A stretch of DNA of 64,000 nucleotides from Candidatus Sneabacter namystus (GCF_008189685.1 NZ_CP043312.1:62001-126000), one strand, 5' to 3'; counted from the stretch's first letter, positions 19,073 through 29,257 are shown. Numbers and translations: made by a program. The notes: generated by a model not told the origin, from the sequence alone.

Positions 19073-20109
19073 AAAGAGAAATATTCTCCATGATCTAAAA
19101 CCAACACATTATCTTCTTCTCCATGCTTTTGTTTTGCTAATTTTAGATCTTGCACAGGCTCATGATATTCCTCTGTACTTAAGCAAAAGGTACCGTAGTG
19201 CATAGCTATTGTTTTCTTAGAGAGAAGAATTTTGTGAGCTAGCACAGCCTCGTTAGGACTCATATGAACAGGAGACATAAACTCTTTTGGTTTATATGCT
19301 CCTATAGGCAAAAAAGCAAGATCAATAGAACCAAACTTATTCTTAATACAGTTAAATGTATTTTCTTGAAACCCTGTATCTCCTGCAAAATAGAATGTCT
19401 TTTCAGCACATTCTACAACAAAACCTCCCCATAAAGTTGAGTTACGGTCCAACAATCCTCTACCAGAAAAATGCTGAGCTGGAACAAAATGTATACAGTC
19501 CTTCCTGCCAAAGCTTTTATACTGCCACCAGTCCATAACCTCAATATTACAAATACCATGTTTTCTTAATATAGTATCCACACCTAATCCCACGAAAAAC
19601 TTTGGATTAAACATATGTTGTAACCGCTTAATAGATGCAATATCCAAATGATCATAGTGATCATGGCTAATTAAAACAAAATCTATTTGCGGAAGATCTT
19701 GCATCAAAATACCAACATCTTTTACGCGTTTTGGACCTGCAAAAGAAAAAGGACTAACCCTATCAGACCACACAGGGTCAGTAAGAAAGTTATACTGTCC
19801 TACCTGAATCAAAAAAGTAGCATGATTAATAAAGTAAGTAACTAAATTGCTTTCCCTTTCATGTAACACTCGTCTTTTTTTTAAACTCTTTTGCCTTGGC
19901 CAGGAAGCAAACACTATCTTAAACATCGCCTTCCATAACTTTAAAGACAATATACTACCCTTATATCTTGTGGCAGGTTGTGTAAGATTATGAAATCTTT
20001 TATTGATATAATGCTTTGAAGAAGAGAAAAAATTTGTCCTAACGAAAAGACCATTTCGCCACAATACAAACATAACAAAAAGAAAAAATATAGATAAAAT
20101 ACAAACCAT
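19069..20109 (-). CDS. MBL-fold metal-dependent hydrolase (NAPE-PLD/UlaG-like), membrane anchored
   Basis: 346 aa. N-terminal hydrophobic anchor (residues 1-16), then a metallo-beta-lactamase fold: FLTDPVWSDRVSP, the zinc motif SHDHYDHLD, FVPAQHFSGR, YFAGDTGF and AMHYGTF near the end. This arrangement matches the NAPE-PLD/RomA-like group; substrates in bacteria are unknown (phospholipid or small ester hydrolysis has been suggested for relatives). It is convergent with prmC and divergent from ettA. Confidence 0.88.
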   Translation of the reverse strand: MVCILSIFFLFVMFVLWRNGLFVRTNFFSSSKHYINKRFHNLTQPATRYKGSILSLKLWKAMFKIVFASWPRQKSLKKRRVLHERESNLVTYFINHATFLIQVGQYNFLTDPVWSDRVSPFSFAGPKRVKDVGILMQDLPQIDFVLISHDHYDHLDIASIKRLQHMFNPKFFVGLGVDTILRKHGICNIEVMDWWQYKSFGRKDCIHFVPAQHFSGRGLLDRNSTLWGGFVVECAEKTFYFAGDTGFQENTFNCIKNKFGSIDLAFLPIGAYKPKEFMSPVHMSPNEAVLAHKILLSKKTIAMHYGTFCLSTEEYHEPVQDLKLAKQKHGEEDNVLVLDHGEYFSF

Positions 20110-20232
20110 ACTTCGTTTTATATATACAAATATGATAGCCTATGCTTTGCTACATGAAGCTTAATAGTGCAATAGATCAATATCTCACTTAAGCTGTAAA
20201 ATGTACAGAATAACAGTCGCATTAGGTATAAT

Positions 20233-21891
20233 ATGACCTCTCAGTTCATCTTTGTCATGAAAAAGTTAAGCAAAGCCGTGGGAAATAAAATTCTCATCCA
20301 AGATACTTGGCTATCTTTTCTATACGGTGCAAAAATAGGAATTATAGGATCCAATGGAGCGGGTAAATCTACCCTAATGAAAATTATAGCAGGACTAGAC
20401 AAAGAATTCGAAGGAGAAGCATGGCCAGACAAAAATGTAAAAATAGGATATCTGCCTCAAGAACCACAGCTCGACAGCTCTAAAACTGTACTAGAAAACG
20501 TTATGATGGGACTTAAAGAAAAAACAGAATTACTGAAACAATTTGATCAAATAAGTCAAAAATTCTCTAACGCTTCTCCAGAAGAAATAGAGTCTTTACT
20601 AGAACAGCAAACACTATTACAAGAGCAGATAGATGCGGTAAATGGTTGGAATCTAGAACATGAGGTATCGGTCGCTATGAACGCTCTATCCTGCCCAGAA
20701 AAAAATAAAGACACAACCATACTCTCTGGAGGAGAAAAAAGACGAGTAGCATTATGTAAATTATTATTGCAAAAACCTGACATGTTGCTACTAGATGAAC
20801 CAACAAACCATTTAGATGCCCAATCAGTTGCATGGCTAGAACATTACTTAAAAGAATACACGGGTACTGTAATACTAGTCACACACGACAGATATTTCTT
20901 GGATAATATAGCACATTGGATATTAGAAATAGATAATAAAAAATGTGTTCCGTGGGAATCAAATTATTCTTCTTGGTTAGAAAAAAAATACAACAATCTT
21001 GGGATGGAAAAACAACGACAGAAAGATTTGGCAAAACAAATAAAACGAGAACTTCAATGGATCACTGAAGGGAAACATACTAAAAATAAGGCAAGAGTTA
21101 AAGCATACGACCAGTTATTAGCGCAAAAACAAACAATATCAGACACAACATCACAAATTTTCATACCCAATGGTCCCAAACTTGGTAAAGTAGCCATCCG
21201 TGTAAACGATATAAGTAAAAGTTTTCAAAACGATATACTATTTCAAAATTTTAGTTGTACTATACCCTCAAATGCTGTTGTAGGTATTATTGGACCAAAT
21301 GGAGCTGGTAAATCAACCTTTCTGAACCTTATCACGGGGACGGAAGTCTCAGACACAGGAGAAATAGAAATAGAAAAGTCTGTTAGTATAGGGTTTGTAA
21401 ATCAATTGCGTGATAATATTCAAGACGAAAATACAGTATGGGAAGAAATATCAGAACAACTAGAAGAGATACAACTAGGCGATAGAAAAATTAAAACTAG
21501 AGCCTACTGTTCTATGTTTAACTTTAAAGGAGATGTTCAACAGAAAAAGGTAAAGGATCTATCCGGAGGAGAAAGGAATAGGTTGCATATGGCAAAATTG
21601 TTGAAAAAAGAAGCCAATGTAATACTTTTAGATGAACCATCAAACGACCTGGATATAGAAACTTTGAGATCCTTAGAGACAGCAATAGAGCAGTTCACAG
21701 GTACAATGCTAGTTGTCAGCCATGATAGATGGTTCTTAGATCGAGTAGCAACTCACATAATGGATTTCGATAAAGAGGAAAAACAAATTAGATGGTTTGA
21801 AGGTAATTATACAGAGTACAAAACTTACTTAGACAAAATAGGTAAAGACGTCTCCATTTCTAAAAAAAGTATATATAAAAAATTACACTAA
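20233..21891 (+). CDS. ettA: Energy-dependent translational throttle protein EttA (ABC-F)
   Basis: 552 aa soluble protein with two ABC domains and no membrane segments. Domain 1: GSNGAGKST, LSGGEKRRVAL and LLLDEPTNHLD. Domain 2: GPNGAGKST, LSGGERNRLHMA and ILLDEPSNDLD. The linker carries the arm and P-site tRNA interaction motif region. EttA binds the ribosomal E site and gates the first elongation cycle according to ADP/ATP. ruvX follows after 63 bp. Confidence 0.95.
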   Translation: MTSQFIFVMKKLSKAVGNKILIQDTWLSFLYGAKIGIIGSNGAGKSTLMKIIAGLDKEFEGEAWPDKNVKIGYLPQEPQLDSSKTVLENVMMGLKEKTELLKQFDQISQKFSNASPEEIESLLEQQTLLQEQIDAVNGWNLEHEVSVAMNALSCPEKNKDTTILSGGEKRRVALCKLLLQKPDMLLLDEPTNHLDAQSVAWLEHYLKEYTGTVILVTHDRYFLDNIAHWILEIDNKKCVPWESNYSSWLEKKYNNLGMEKQRQKDLAKQIKRELQWITEGKHTKNKARVKAYDQLLAQKQTISDTTSQIFIPNGPKLGKVAIRVNDISKSFQNDILFQNFSCTIPSNAVVGIIGPNGAGKSTFLNLITGTEVSDTGEIEIEKSVSIGFVNQLRDNIQDENTVWEEISEQLEEIQLGDRKIKTRAYCSMFNFKGDVQQKKVKDLSGGERNRLHMAKLLKKEANVILLDEPSNDLDIETLRSLETAIEQFTGTMLVVSHDRWFLDRVATHIMDFDKEEKQIRWFEGNYTEYKTYLDKIGKDVSISKKSIYKKLH

Positions 21892-21954
21892 TTAGAATGT
21901 AAATATTCATGTTTTTAGAAAAACCCATTCCGTTATCATTTAAACACGACTAAA

Positions 21955-22446
21955 TTGATTACTTACAGCATAAAGGAATTCATAAAACTAATACCAAATA
22001 GTGGTGCTTTACTTGGCTTGGATTATGGCTGCAAACACATAGGAATAGCTATATCTGACGCAAATCAAAGAGTAGCTATGCCTTTATATTCGTTAACTCA
22101 TCTATCAAGAAAGTCTCAACTAAAAGACATAAAAACTATCGTAAATAAATATAAAGCTACAGGAATAGTACTTGGCTTGCCATTAATGCTTGATGGAACA
22201 AAAGGTAATTTAGTAAAAATTGTAGAAGCGTTTGCAAGTTCTTTGTCATACTTCCGAAAATGTATGACAATTCTTCTGTACGATGAAAGATTTTCATCAA
22301 AATCAGCAGATAGATTACTAGAGACAATGCAGACAAAAAAAAATAACAACGAACTTCAACATACCTTAGCAGCCCAAATACTACTCTCAGAAGTTATCGA
22401 ATCTATCAGAATGCAAAGAAAAATAGACATGAAAAAAGGCCTCTAA
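21955..22446 (+). CDS. ruvX: Putative pre-16S rRNA nuclease / Holliday junction resolvase RuvX (YqgF)
   Basis: 163 aa RNase H-fold protein with LGLDYGCKHIGIAISD at the N-terminus (first catalytic Asp), IVLGLPLMLDGTKG, and DERFSSKSADRLL near residue 118. The start is TTG at 21955; no in-frame ATG fits the conserved N-terminus. The YqgF family matures the 5' end of 16S rRNA. It is preceded by ettA and ends in a strong bidirectional terminator. Confidence 0.92.
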   Translation: MITYSIKEFIKLIPNSGALLGLDYGCKHIGIAISDANQRVAMPLYSLTHLSRKSQLKDIKTIVNKYKATGIVLGLPLMLDGTKGNLVKIVEAFASSLSYFRKCMTILLYDERFSSKSADRLLETMQTKKNNNELQHTLAAQILLSEVIESIRMQRKIDMKKGL

Positions 22447-22466
22447 TAATTAAGAGGCCTTTTTTT
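22432..22466. terminator. Bidirectional rho-independent terminator
   Basis: AAAAAAGGCCTCT, 8-nt loop, then AGAGGCCTTTTTT. The stem carries an A-run on one side and a T-run on the other, so it can stop ruvX (+) and the outer-membrane protein gene (-). Confidence 0.9.
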
Positions 22467-22501
22467 GTTTTGCAAATACCTGATCTTGATCAGAATTTTG
22501 A

Positions 22502-23734
22502 CTAAAACTCTTTAGAGAGATCTAAACCAACAGAGAAGAAATGTCCCCCTAGATCTCTGCTAGAATAAGATGAAGTCCTGTTACCAGAATTTCTCCTATC
22601 GGACGCATCTTTGTCAGAAGTTTTAGATTTTTCATAAGCAAATTCAGGCTCACCTAGGTATTGGTAACTAGCTGATAAGTTTAAATTAACAACATCAGAA
22701 ACGTTAAAACTAAATCCTAGACCCAACTTACCAGAGAAAGTGAAGTCTCTACTGTAACGAGAATTATCATCCTTAAAGGCATGTTCTACATCAGACCTAT
22801 CTGAGTTGTCATGATATGTGTGACTACGGCTCCAATGTGTCATACCCAAACCAGCTAATAGAGAAACAGACATAGGGTCTCCATCGTAAAACTTAAACTC
22901 TCCTGTCAATAAACCAGTATGCGGAACAATTTTCTCTTCCATAATAATGTCAACAGGTTTCCTTAAAGCGTCTTGTAAAACTTTTGCTTCTTTACTAGCA
23001 CCAGCAACCTCAGCCACAGTAATCAAATCTTTGATGTCTTTCACACAATCAGCATCATGCGCCAATACCTCACAGCTATCAACCATGCTTGCAACTTTGG
23101 CAATGGCTTTTTTCAATTCATCAGAAGCAACGCCACGTCTATCTGCAATACTCTCTATCACATCCTCAGTAACTTTAGCACTATCAGACAATTTTACCTT
23201 ATCCCCAGGAGACATTGTAGAAAATTTATCTAAATCTGCTTTATGCAATGCTTTAATAGCATCTAAACAAACAGTTTCCACTTTACCATGTCCACCACCA
23301 GCAGCTGCAACACCAGTATCAAAAGCCTTAACAACATCCTTAATCATCTTACTTGTATCAAGGCCCTTTACGGTGTCTTCATTGGCAACATTTCTTTGGA
23401 TAGGATAGTCATTTCTCAATCCTTCTGGCCTGAAAGAAAACTGAATCCCAAGCTTAGTGGTATCGTTAATACCATAGGCAATGCGAGGAGTAATAGAGAA
23501 CATACCAACTCTATCATGCTTGGATCTCAACAACTTGACATTAGTAGTATTGATACCAGGTAAATTGTTAACACTCCTATAACTACATTGAGAATGCCTA
23601 GCACTGCCCCAAGTATCCACAGGTACAGTGTAATCTACTCCCAGCCCAAAACTGAAAGCATCATCCTTTGCAGATACACAAGCAGACGAAGCAGCTATCA
23701 ATGCGGCTGCCATTATTTTCTTTTTGTTACTCAT
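22502..23734 (-). CDS. Outer-membrane beta-barrel surface protein, 410 aa
   Basis: Signal peptide MSNKKKIMAAALIAASSACVSA, then alternating beta strands (FSFGLGVDYTVPV, GMFSITPRIAYGIN, SVSLLAGLGMTHWS, FSGKLGLGFSFN, LNLSASYQYLG) and a C-terminal strand ending in Phe (FFSVGLDLSKEF), the BamA recognition signature. Residues of about 115-255 form a helical, strand-free insert that is probably a surface-exposed domain. The overall plan recalls the P44/Msp2/OMP-1 surface antigens of Anaplasmataceae, but I see no direct sequence match. It has its own promoter and shares a terminator with ruvX. Confidence 0.82.
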   Translation of the reverse strand: MSNKKKIMAAALIAASSACVSAKDDAFSFGLGVDYTVPVDTWGSARHSQCSYRSVNNLPGINTTNVKLLRSKHDRVGMFSITPRIAYGINDTTKLGIQFSFRPEGLRNDYPIQRNVANEDTVKGLDTSKMIKDVVKAFDTGVAAAGGGHGKVETVCLDAIKALHKADLDKFSTMSPGDKVKLSDSAKVTEDVIESIADRRGVASDELKKAIAKVASMVDSCEVLAHDADCVKDIKDLITVAEVAGASKEAKVLQDALRKPVDIIMEEKIVPHTGLLTGEFKFYDGDPMSVSLLAGLGMTHWSRSHTYHDNSDRSDVEHAFKDDNSRYSRDFTFSGKLGLGFSFNVSDVVNLNLSASYQYLGEPEFAYEKSKTSDKDASDRRNSGNRTSSYSSRDLGGHFFSVGLDLSKEF

Positions 23735-23897
23735 ATCTTTATTTAAATACGAAAAAATTAAATTAACATTATTTCACTTTTTAACTGAAATACAGCCGAA
23801 AAAACATCCAAAAAACAACAACAAAAACCACTAACCAAAAGGCCTTTTCTAGCTCAGTCACGAAAGGCTTGTACCATGAAAAATATATAAACAAAAG

Positions 23898-23925
23898 ATC
23901 ATACCTATAGTAAGGATAATTTCAA
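23898..23925 (-). promoter_or_regulatory. Sigma-70-like promoter for the outer-membrane protein gene
   Basis: Minus strand: TTGAAA (23925-23920), 16-bp spacer, TATGAT (23903-23898), five of six matches to each consensus box. The predicted transcript begins near 23891. Confidence 0.55.
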
Positions 23926-23978
23926 AAACCAGATGTGTTATATTTGCAACACTATATAAATAGCAAAATATACCTTTT

Positions 23979-23998
23979 AGTGTTAAACTGTTAACACT
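23979..23998. promoter_or_regulatory. Perfect palindrome upstream of the OMP promoter
   Basis: AGTGTTAA-ACTG-TTAACACT, two perfect 8-bp arms with a 4-nt centre, ending about 54 bp upstream of the -35 box. It is followed on the plus strand by a T-run, so a terminator is an alternative. The half-site GTGTTAA recurs upstream of the repeat-protein gene at 58507-58532. Confidence 0.5.
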
Positions 23999-24072
23999 TT
24001 TTTGCCTTGACGCGAATACATTTTTATGTCAGGTTGCTCTATATCAATTTGCGTGTATATAATAAAACACAT

Positions 24073-24144
24073 GCCGCTATAGCTCAGTGGCAGAGCACTT
24101 CATTGGTAATGAAGAGGTCGACGGTTCAATCCCATCTAGCGGCA
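24073..24144 (+). tRNA. tRNA-Thr (GGT)
   Basis: 72-nt cloverleaf without an encoded CCA. The acceptor GCCGCTA pairs with TAGCGGC. The anticodon stem CTTCA/TGAAG encloses TTGGTAA, giving anticodon GGT. Confidence 0.96.
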
Positions 24145-25390
24145 CCGTTAAAAAATAAACATAATTCTACATCGTATTATGAAAAAGGATGCGTTATTCA
24201 GTAATAAATAATTAACTGTTTCATTTAACTTGAAGTTACTAGTATCAGGTCGGTTTATTAATCCAATATTAAATGCATGAAACTAACTCCGACTAAACAA
24301 TTATTTAGTGGTTACTGCAAAGCAAATAAATAAAAGATTTTCTCAAAACTCTACGTGCCAAATCTTTAGAGATAAAGAAAATAGACAATATATCAAGCAT
24401 AGTATCGAAATATGCTTGATAACATATGCATCAAATCACAATGGTGTAAAAATTAAGACGATAGAAAAATTCATTGCATCACTCTGGTATTACATCGCCA
24501 ATACATCGGAGTAATACAAAGATGTTAATAAATTTACATCTATACGGTATAATACAGGCACTTTGCGCATGCTCTTATTTTGGCATAAGAAGGCAAAAAT
24601 GTAGTGCAGACACATGCTTTCCAGAAAATTAAGGTAGATCAGTAAAATAAACTGCCTTAACAGCACATCTTCTATCCATCTGAAAAGCAATCCTCCAAAA
24701 GTCCTAAAGATGTCAAGGAGTGTATAAAGGCCACTCTGCTTAAAATTCAACGTCCTTCTTTTGGCAAGAAATAACGATCTATTATGACTCTCATAAGGAA
24801 GTATCACATGAGATCAAAATACTCAAGAAACGTCCCAATAGATAGAAGAGTAGTTATTCTTCTTAGCACACCTTTGTCCTTTAATGATGGTCCTGAACTA
24901 GTCAAGATACATTCTTAAATTTGGCTTCTCACAAAAGCGTTGTACCAAAATATAGCTAATAAACAAAATACACTTTGATTCACCGAATTAAACAAGTAAA
25001 ACTCCCAAAATTTTTTCTTTTGTACAAAACCTTCGCTACAAAATATTTATAACAGTGTTGCTCTGAAAGAGTATTCTAGATAAGACAGTTCACAAAGGCT
25101 GATTATGGCGAACAATGCCCCACATATAAAGATTGTATAATCGTCTGTACTTTTTGACAAAAAACAAAACAATTTTTATAAAAGCATAAACAACTACACA
25201 CTTTTCGAAAAAAGTTAATAGCCGTATACAAATATATCCGTTTAACAAAAGGCAACTAAAATAAATATAAAAGAAAATGCCTCAACCACACCTTTCAGGT
25301 CATTAAAAAACAACAGGACAGAAACCTTAAGAATAGCAATTGCACTCTCAGACTACACAAAACAGGTGTAAAAAGAGATGGGATCAAGGC
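24145..25390. other. 1.25-kb region without a recognisable gene
   Basis: The longest non-coding stretch of the window. Two ORFs (24308-24514 plus, 68 codons; 24490-24807 minus, 105 codons) overlap each other and resemble nothing I know. I looked for the conserved cores of RNase P RNA, SRP RNA and tmRNA and did not find them. It may be a decayed gene region. Confidence 0.4.
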
Positions 25391-26746
25391 TTAATTTCTA
25401 TTAGCGAGGCTTTGTTTTGCGCTGTTAACTATCTTTTTAACTTCACTTAGAGTTTTGTCAGACTCAACAAGATTAACTTCTACAGAAAGAACATTAGAGA
25501 CAGCTTTCTGCTCCAGATGATTTGAATAAACCAAAGAAACATTTTCTTTGTAATATTTTAAAATCTGTTCTTTACGATCTGGAAACTTTCTTATTTCTCC
25601 ATCAATGTGACGTTGTAATTCTTCTTCCGAGACACGAATGTTGTTTCTCTTAGTATATTCCGACAATAGCAGGCCAATTCTCATCTTTCTCATAGCGAGG
25701 TTACGACAATACTGCTGATAATCATCCTGATTTAAAGACAAATGTTTTTTCAACTCCTCATTCTTTAGCAGACCAGAATACTCTTCTTCAAAGATACTTG
25801 TGGGTACGTCAAAATCCAGCATCTTCTCTAGACTATCAAAAAGCTTAGCCTTATTCACTCCAAACAAGTCCTCATATGCGGTATCTCTTAAAAGACCAGA
25901 TACTCGATAACGTAACTCTGCTACACTAGCACAGCCATATTGTTCCGCAAAAGCCTGATCTATGGCAGGAGTTTCAAGATATCTACGTACATCTAATATT
26001 TCTACTTTTGCCAAACACTTTTTACCGGCAATCTCTTTATCCATCTCCTCATATGGAAAAGTGACTTCAAACTCTGGCGTATCTCCTACTTTGCGCCCCA
26101 TCAAGCCATCTGTCATTTCTTTTAATATAGAACTATATCCTATATCAACATACTTATTTTCTATCTTTCTGTTCTCTAGCAATTTTCCATCCAAGAAAAA
26201 GTTACAATTAATAAGAACAGAATCTCCCATTTTTATAGGATCCTCTTTTGGTGTTTCTTCATCTATCTGTCTTTTGGCACGAGCAATAAGACCAATATAA
26301 TCATCAATATCAGAATCTAACACTTTAATATTATAGTGTTCTATATCAATGCTACTAAAGTCAGGCATATCAAACTCAGGAAATAACTCTACAGAAAAGC
26401 GAAAACTCACCGCCCCGTTTTCTTCCTTGAAATCTTCAATTTTTGGTTTGCCCAAGACTTTATCTTTAAAAGACTCAGTCAACTCAAACACCACCTCTTG
26501 CATTTTCTCTTTGATGGCGTCTTGAGTAAGAGATTTTTTATATTTTCTCTCTACAACAAAAAAGGGAACCTGCCCTTCTCTAAAACCAGGCTCTTTAGCA
26601 CTTTTTTGCTTTTCCTTCAATTTTACATTAACTACAGGCTGTACAACCGCTTGCGGAAACGTAACCTCATACCTTTTTACCAACTTTTCAGAAGTTTCTA
26701 TTTCTCTCTTTTGAATATCTTCCATGTGCAACACACTTACTTTCAA
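25391..26746 (-). CDS. tig: Trigger factor
   Basis: 451 aa ribosome-associated chaperone and prolyl isomerase. Seen: ribosome-binding domain with the signature region REGQVPFFVVERKY (usually FRxGKxP), a central FKBP-type PPIase domain (MGDSVLINCNFFLDGKL, KEMTDGLMGRKVGD) and a helical C-terminal chaperone arm. The start is TTG at 26746, chosen because KVSV fits the first beta strand of the family; ATG at 26725 would remove it. It is downstream of tRNA-Leu(TAG) on the same strand. Confidence 0.92.
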   Translation of the reverse strand: MKVSVLHMEDIQKREIETSEKLVKRYEVTFPQAVVQPVVNVKLKEKQKSAKEPGFREGQVPFFVVERKYKKSLTQDAIKEKMQEVVFELTESFKDKVLGKPKIEDFKEENGAVSFRFSVELFPEFDMPDFSSIDIEHYNIKVLDSDIDDYIGLIARAKRQIDEETPKEDPIKMGDSVLINCNFFLDGKLLENRKIENKYVDIGYSSILKEMTDGLMGRKVGDTPEFEVTFPYEEMDKEIAGKKCLAKVEILDVRRYLETPAIDQAFAEQYGCASVAELRYRVSGLLRDTAYEDLFGVNKAKLFDSLEKMLDFDVPTSIFEEEYSGLLKNEELKKHLSLNQDDYQQYCRNLAMRKMRIGLLLSEYTKRNNIRVSEEELQRHIDGEIRKFPDRKEQILKYYKENVSLVYSNHLEQKAVSNVLSVEVNLVESDKTLSEVKKIVNSAKQSLANRN

Positions 26747-26763
26747 TTAAATAATTCATTTAC

Positions 26764-26849
26764 TGGTACGGATAGAGGGACTCGAACCCCCACGCCCAAA
26801 AAGCATTAGGTCCTAAGCCTAACGCGTCTACCAATTCCGCCATATCCGC
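26764..26849 (-). tRNA. tRNA-Leu (TAG)
   Basis: 86 nt with encoded CCA and a long variable arm, typical of class II tRNA. The anticodon stem TTAGG/CCTAA encloses CTTAGGA, giving anticodon TAG. GCGGATA pairs with TATCCGT (one G-U). Confidence 0.95.
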
Positions 26850-26891
26850 TCACGCACCAAAGGAGCACAACCAGCATGAATAGAAAACGAG

Positions 26892-28046
26892 CTAAAGACT
26901 TAAGGTCTCGAAAAGGAAACCCTTATAGACATCTCTTAATTTTTTAATATCTTCTAAACCTACTTGTTCATCCACCTGATGAGCCCTGTTGTAATGTAAC
27001 CCAAATTCTATGCAAGGACAACATTTAGATACAAATCTAGCATCTGAAGTCGCTCCTCCAGTAACAAATTTAGGACTAATAGAAGTAATTTTTTTACTAA
27101 CTTTTGCAAATGCCCTTATGAAATCATCCTCTTCACTCAAAAATGGCAATGCCGAACATTCATAAGACATAGAAAAATTATCCGTAACCTTTCGCGCCGC
27201 TTCAGAAACAAGCGCTACTATTTTTGATTCAGACAATACTTTATTAAATCTGATATTAAAACGTATCTCTGCTCTAGCAGGTATAAGATTTGTGACTTTA
27301 TTACCAACGTCAATAGAAGTAATATTCAATACAGAGGCAGAAAATTTATCTTTAACATCGTCAAGCTTTATCTCTTTAAGGTTCTTAGCTATTTCTACCA
27401 CCTGTTCAACAGGATTTACAAACGAATCAGGATAAGCTATGTGACCTTGCTTTCCATCACACGTTAAAACAAAATTTATACTTCCACGTCTACCTACAGC
27501 TATCACTTCTCCTACTTTCTCTTTGCACGTAGGTTCTCCAAATATAGCAAAATCTAGCTTATGATTATATTTTTCTAATTCATCCAACATTCTCTTAACA
27601 CCATCATGTGCAACTCCTTCTTCATCTGTCGTCATAAGAAAACTGACACGTCTGTCTGGATTGGCCCGAATAAAGGCTAATGCCGCATCTATAGAACATG
27701 CAATAGAACCTTTCATATCAACAGTACCACGTCCATGCAATACATCCCCCTCGATCACAGCATCAAATGGCGCAAAATGCCAATCACTCAAATTACCTGG
27801 TGGCACAACATCTAAGTGTCCAGCAAAGCATATATTTGGTCCTTCAGTCCCACGATAAGCATATAAATTCGACACTGGTCTTTTATACTCATCTGAATCA
27901 AAATCTCTTCTAAAGCAACTAAAGCCTTCTTTCTGAAACAAATCTTCTAAAAATTCCACTGAACCAGCAGAATCAGGTGTAACAGAAGGAAATCGTATTA
28001 GCTTAACAGCAAGATCTATCACAGGATCTAAATTTGACATAAACAC
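26892..28046 (-). CDS. dapE: Succinyl-diaminopimelate desuccinylase
   Basis: 384 aa M20-family zinc enzyme. It hydrolyses N-succinyl-LL-DAP to LL-DAP and succinate in the lysine/meso-DAP route. Metal ligands are visible in FAGHLDVVPPG, GRGTVDMKGS, TTDEEGVAHDG, FGEPTCKE and HYNRAHQVDE. The presence of dapE with a class A PBP implies peptidoglycan precursor synthesis. It precedes tRNA-Leu and tig and follows secB by 29 bp on the same strand. Confidence 0.95.
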   Translation of the reverse strand: MFMSNLDPVIDLAVKLIRFPSVTPDSAGSVEFLEDLFQKEGFSCFRRDFDSDEYKRPVSNLYAYRGTEGPNICFAGHLDVVPPGNLSDWHFAPFDAVIEGDVLHGRGTVDMKGSIACSIDAALAFIRANPDRRVSFLMTTDEEGVAHDGVKRMLDELEKYNHKLDFAIFGEPTCKEKVGEVIAVGRRGSINFVLTCDGKQGHIAYPDSFVNPVEQVVEIAKNLKEIKLDDVKDKFSASVLNITSIDVGNKVTNLIPARAEIRFNIRFNKVLSESKIVALVSEAARKVTDNFSMSYECSALPFLSEEDDFIRAFAKVSKKITSISPKFVTGGATSDARFVSKCCPCIEFGLHYNRAHQVDEQVGLEDIKKLRDVYKGFLFETLSL

Positions 28047-28075
28047 TTACATATCAGAAATTAAAAAGAGAATGT

Positions 28076-28534
28076 CTAAGAAGGAGTACCATTATCAGAC
28101 TTCTTTAACAAATATAAATCAGAGAAATTTATAGGAGAAATAACAACAGGAGGAAACCCAGCACTAGAAATAGTACTTGCTATTATGTGTCTTGCAAAGG
28201 GAAATAATAAGGCAGCACCTTGCGTAAAAAGCAAAAACTCCTCTTTGTTTTCCATTTTTTTCTGTTCCATTTCTTCAAAAGAAAAAACACCAGCATATGC
28301 AAGATCCACAAGGAATAGATCTTCTTTATCAATGGACGACTTAACTCTAAAAAACAACACCACCTCATAAGTATTATCCATACCCTCCTCTTTAGATATT
28401 GCAACATCCGTTTTGATATCAGCAGTAGGAGAAGATTTACATTGCAAAATCTTTAGCGCACTAGAAGGGCCTTCAAATGACAAATCTTTCACATATTGAG
28501 TCTTTACGATAAAACGCACTGTTGTTTCTTTCAT
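28076..28534 (-). CDS. secB: Protein-export chaperone SecB
   Basis: 152 aa acidic protein with the SecB pattern: an N-terminal beta strand IVKTQYVKDLSFE, then VVLFFRVKSS, FLVDLAYAGVF and the C-terminal LLFPFARHIIASTISSAGFPPVVISPINF. SecB tetramers hold unfolded preproteins for SecA, which fits a bacterium exporting the signal-peptide proteins seen here. It sits between dcd and dapE in one transcript. Confidence 0.93.
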   Translation of the reverse strand: MKETTVRFIVKTQYVKDLSFEGPSSALKILQCKSSPTADIKTDVAISKEEGMDNTYEVVLFFRVKSSIDKEDLFLVDLAYAGVFSFEEMEQKKMENKEEFLLFTQGAALLFPFARHIIASTISSAGFPPVVISPINFSDLYLLKKSDNGTPS

Positions 28535-28576
28535 ATATTAACTAACTTCATTAAATAAATACTTAGTCACGCACGC

Positions 28577-29143
28577 CTAAACAGAAGGTAAAGTAATGTC
28601 TTTCTGGTTCATATATTTTCCTTTCCTGTCAGCGTAAGAAATTTTGCATTCCTTATCTCCACGAAGAAAAAGAAATTGGCATGCACCTTCTTCAGCATAT
28701 ATTTTTGCAGGCAAAGGAGTAGTATTAGAAAACTCCAAAGTAACATAACCTTCCCATTCAGGTTCCAAAGGAGTTACATTGACTATTATGCCACAACGCG
28801 CATATGTAGATTTAGTAACACAAAGTACAAGCGTATCCCTTGGAATTTTAAACTTCTCTATAGTACTGCCAAGAATAAAACTGTTCGGAGGAATTAAACA
28901 ACAATCTCCTTCGAAATCTACAACGTTATTTGCGTTAAACTCTTTTGGATCCACTATTCCAGAGTTTACATTTGTAAAAATCTTAAATTTCTTAGATACT
29001 CGCGCATCATAGCCGTATGATGAAAGTCCGTAAGATATTATCCCCTTATCATGCACTGCGCTGACCTGCGAATCAACAAAAGGACTAATCATATCACGCT
29101 CGTTTGCCATATTTGAGATCCAAAAATCAGACATTACAGGCAT
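28577..29143 (-). CDS. dcd: dCTP deaminase
   Basis: 188 aa. Converts dCTP to dUTP, which Dut then hydrolyses, so dcd and dut make the dUMP branch for thymidylate. Seen: [35 protein letters not shown] (catalytic Ser/Arg region), [20 protein letters not shown] with the general-base Glu, and EGACQFLF. Fold related to dUTPase. First gene of dcd-secB-dapE. Confidence 0.95.
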   Translation of the reverse strand: MPVMSDFWISNMANERDMISPFVDSQVSAVHDKGIISYGLSSYGYDARVSKKFKIFTNVNSGIVDPKEFNANNVVDFEGDCCLIPPNSFILGSTIEKFKIPRDTLVLCVTKSTYARCGIIVNVTPLEPEWEGYVTLEFSNTTPLPAKIYAEEGACQFLFLRGDKECKISYADRKGKYMNQKDITLPSV

Positions 29144-29175
29144 AAAACCATCGATTATACTTTAATAAAAACACG

Positions 29176-29257
29176 TGCGGCTGAAAGGACTCGAACCTTC
29201 ACTTCAATTGAAACAGCCCCCTCAAGACTGCGTGTCTACCATTTTCACCACAGCCGC
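29176..29257 (-). tRNA. tRNA-Leu (GAG)
   Basis: 82 nt class II cloverleaf, no encoded CCA. GCGGCTG pairs with CAGCCGC. The anticodon loop TTGAGGG gives anticodon GAG. Confidence 0.93.

Larger units (their letters stand above)
23735..24072. other. Regulatory region of the outer-membrane protein gene
   Basis: 338 bp between the OMP start and tRNA-Thr. It contains a long 5' leader (about 157 nt), the minus-strand promoter at 23898-23925 and the palindrome at 23979-23998. No protein gene seen. Confidence 0.5.

Noticed and set aside
26498-26809. 103-codon plus-strand ORF ending DRGTRTPTPKKH
   Set aside because: Antisense of tRNA-Leu and the tig start; a classic tRNA-shadow artefact.
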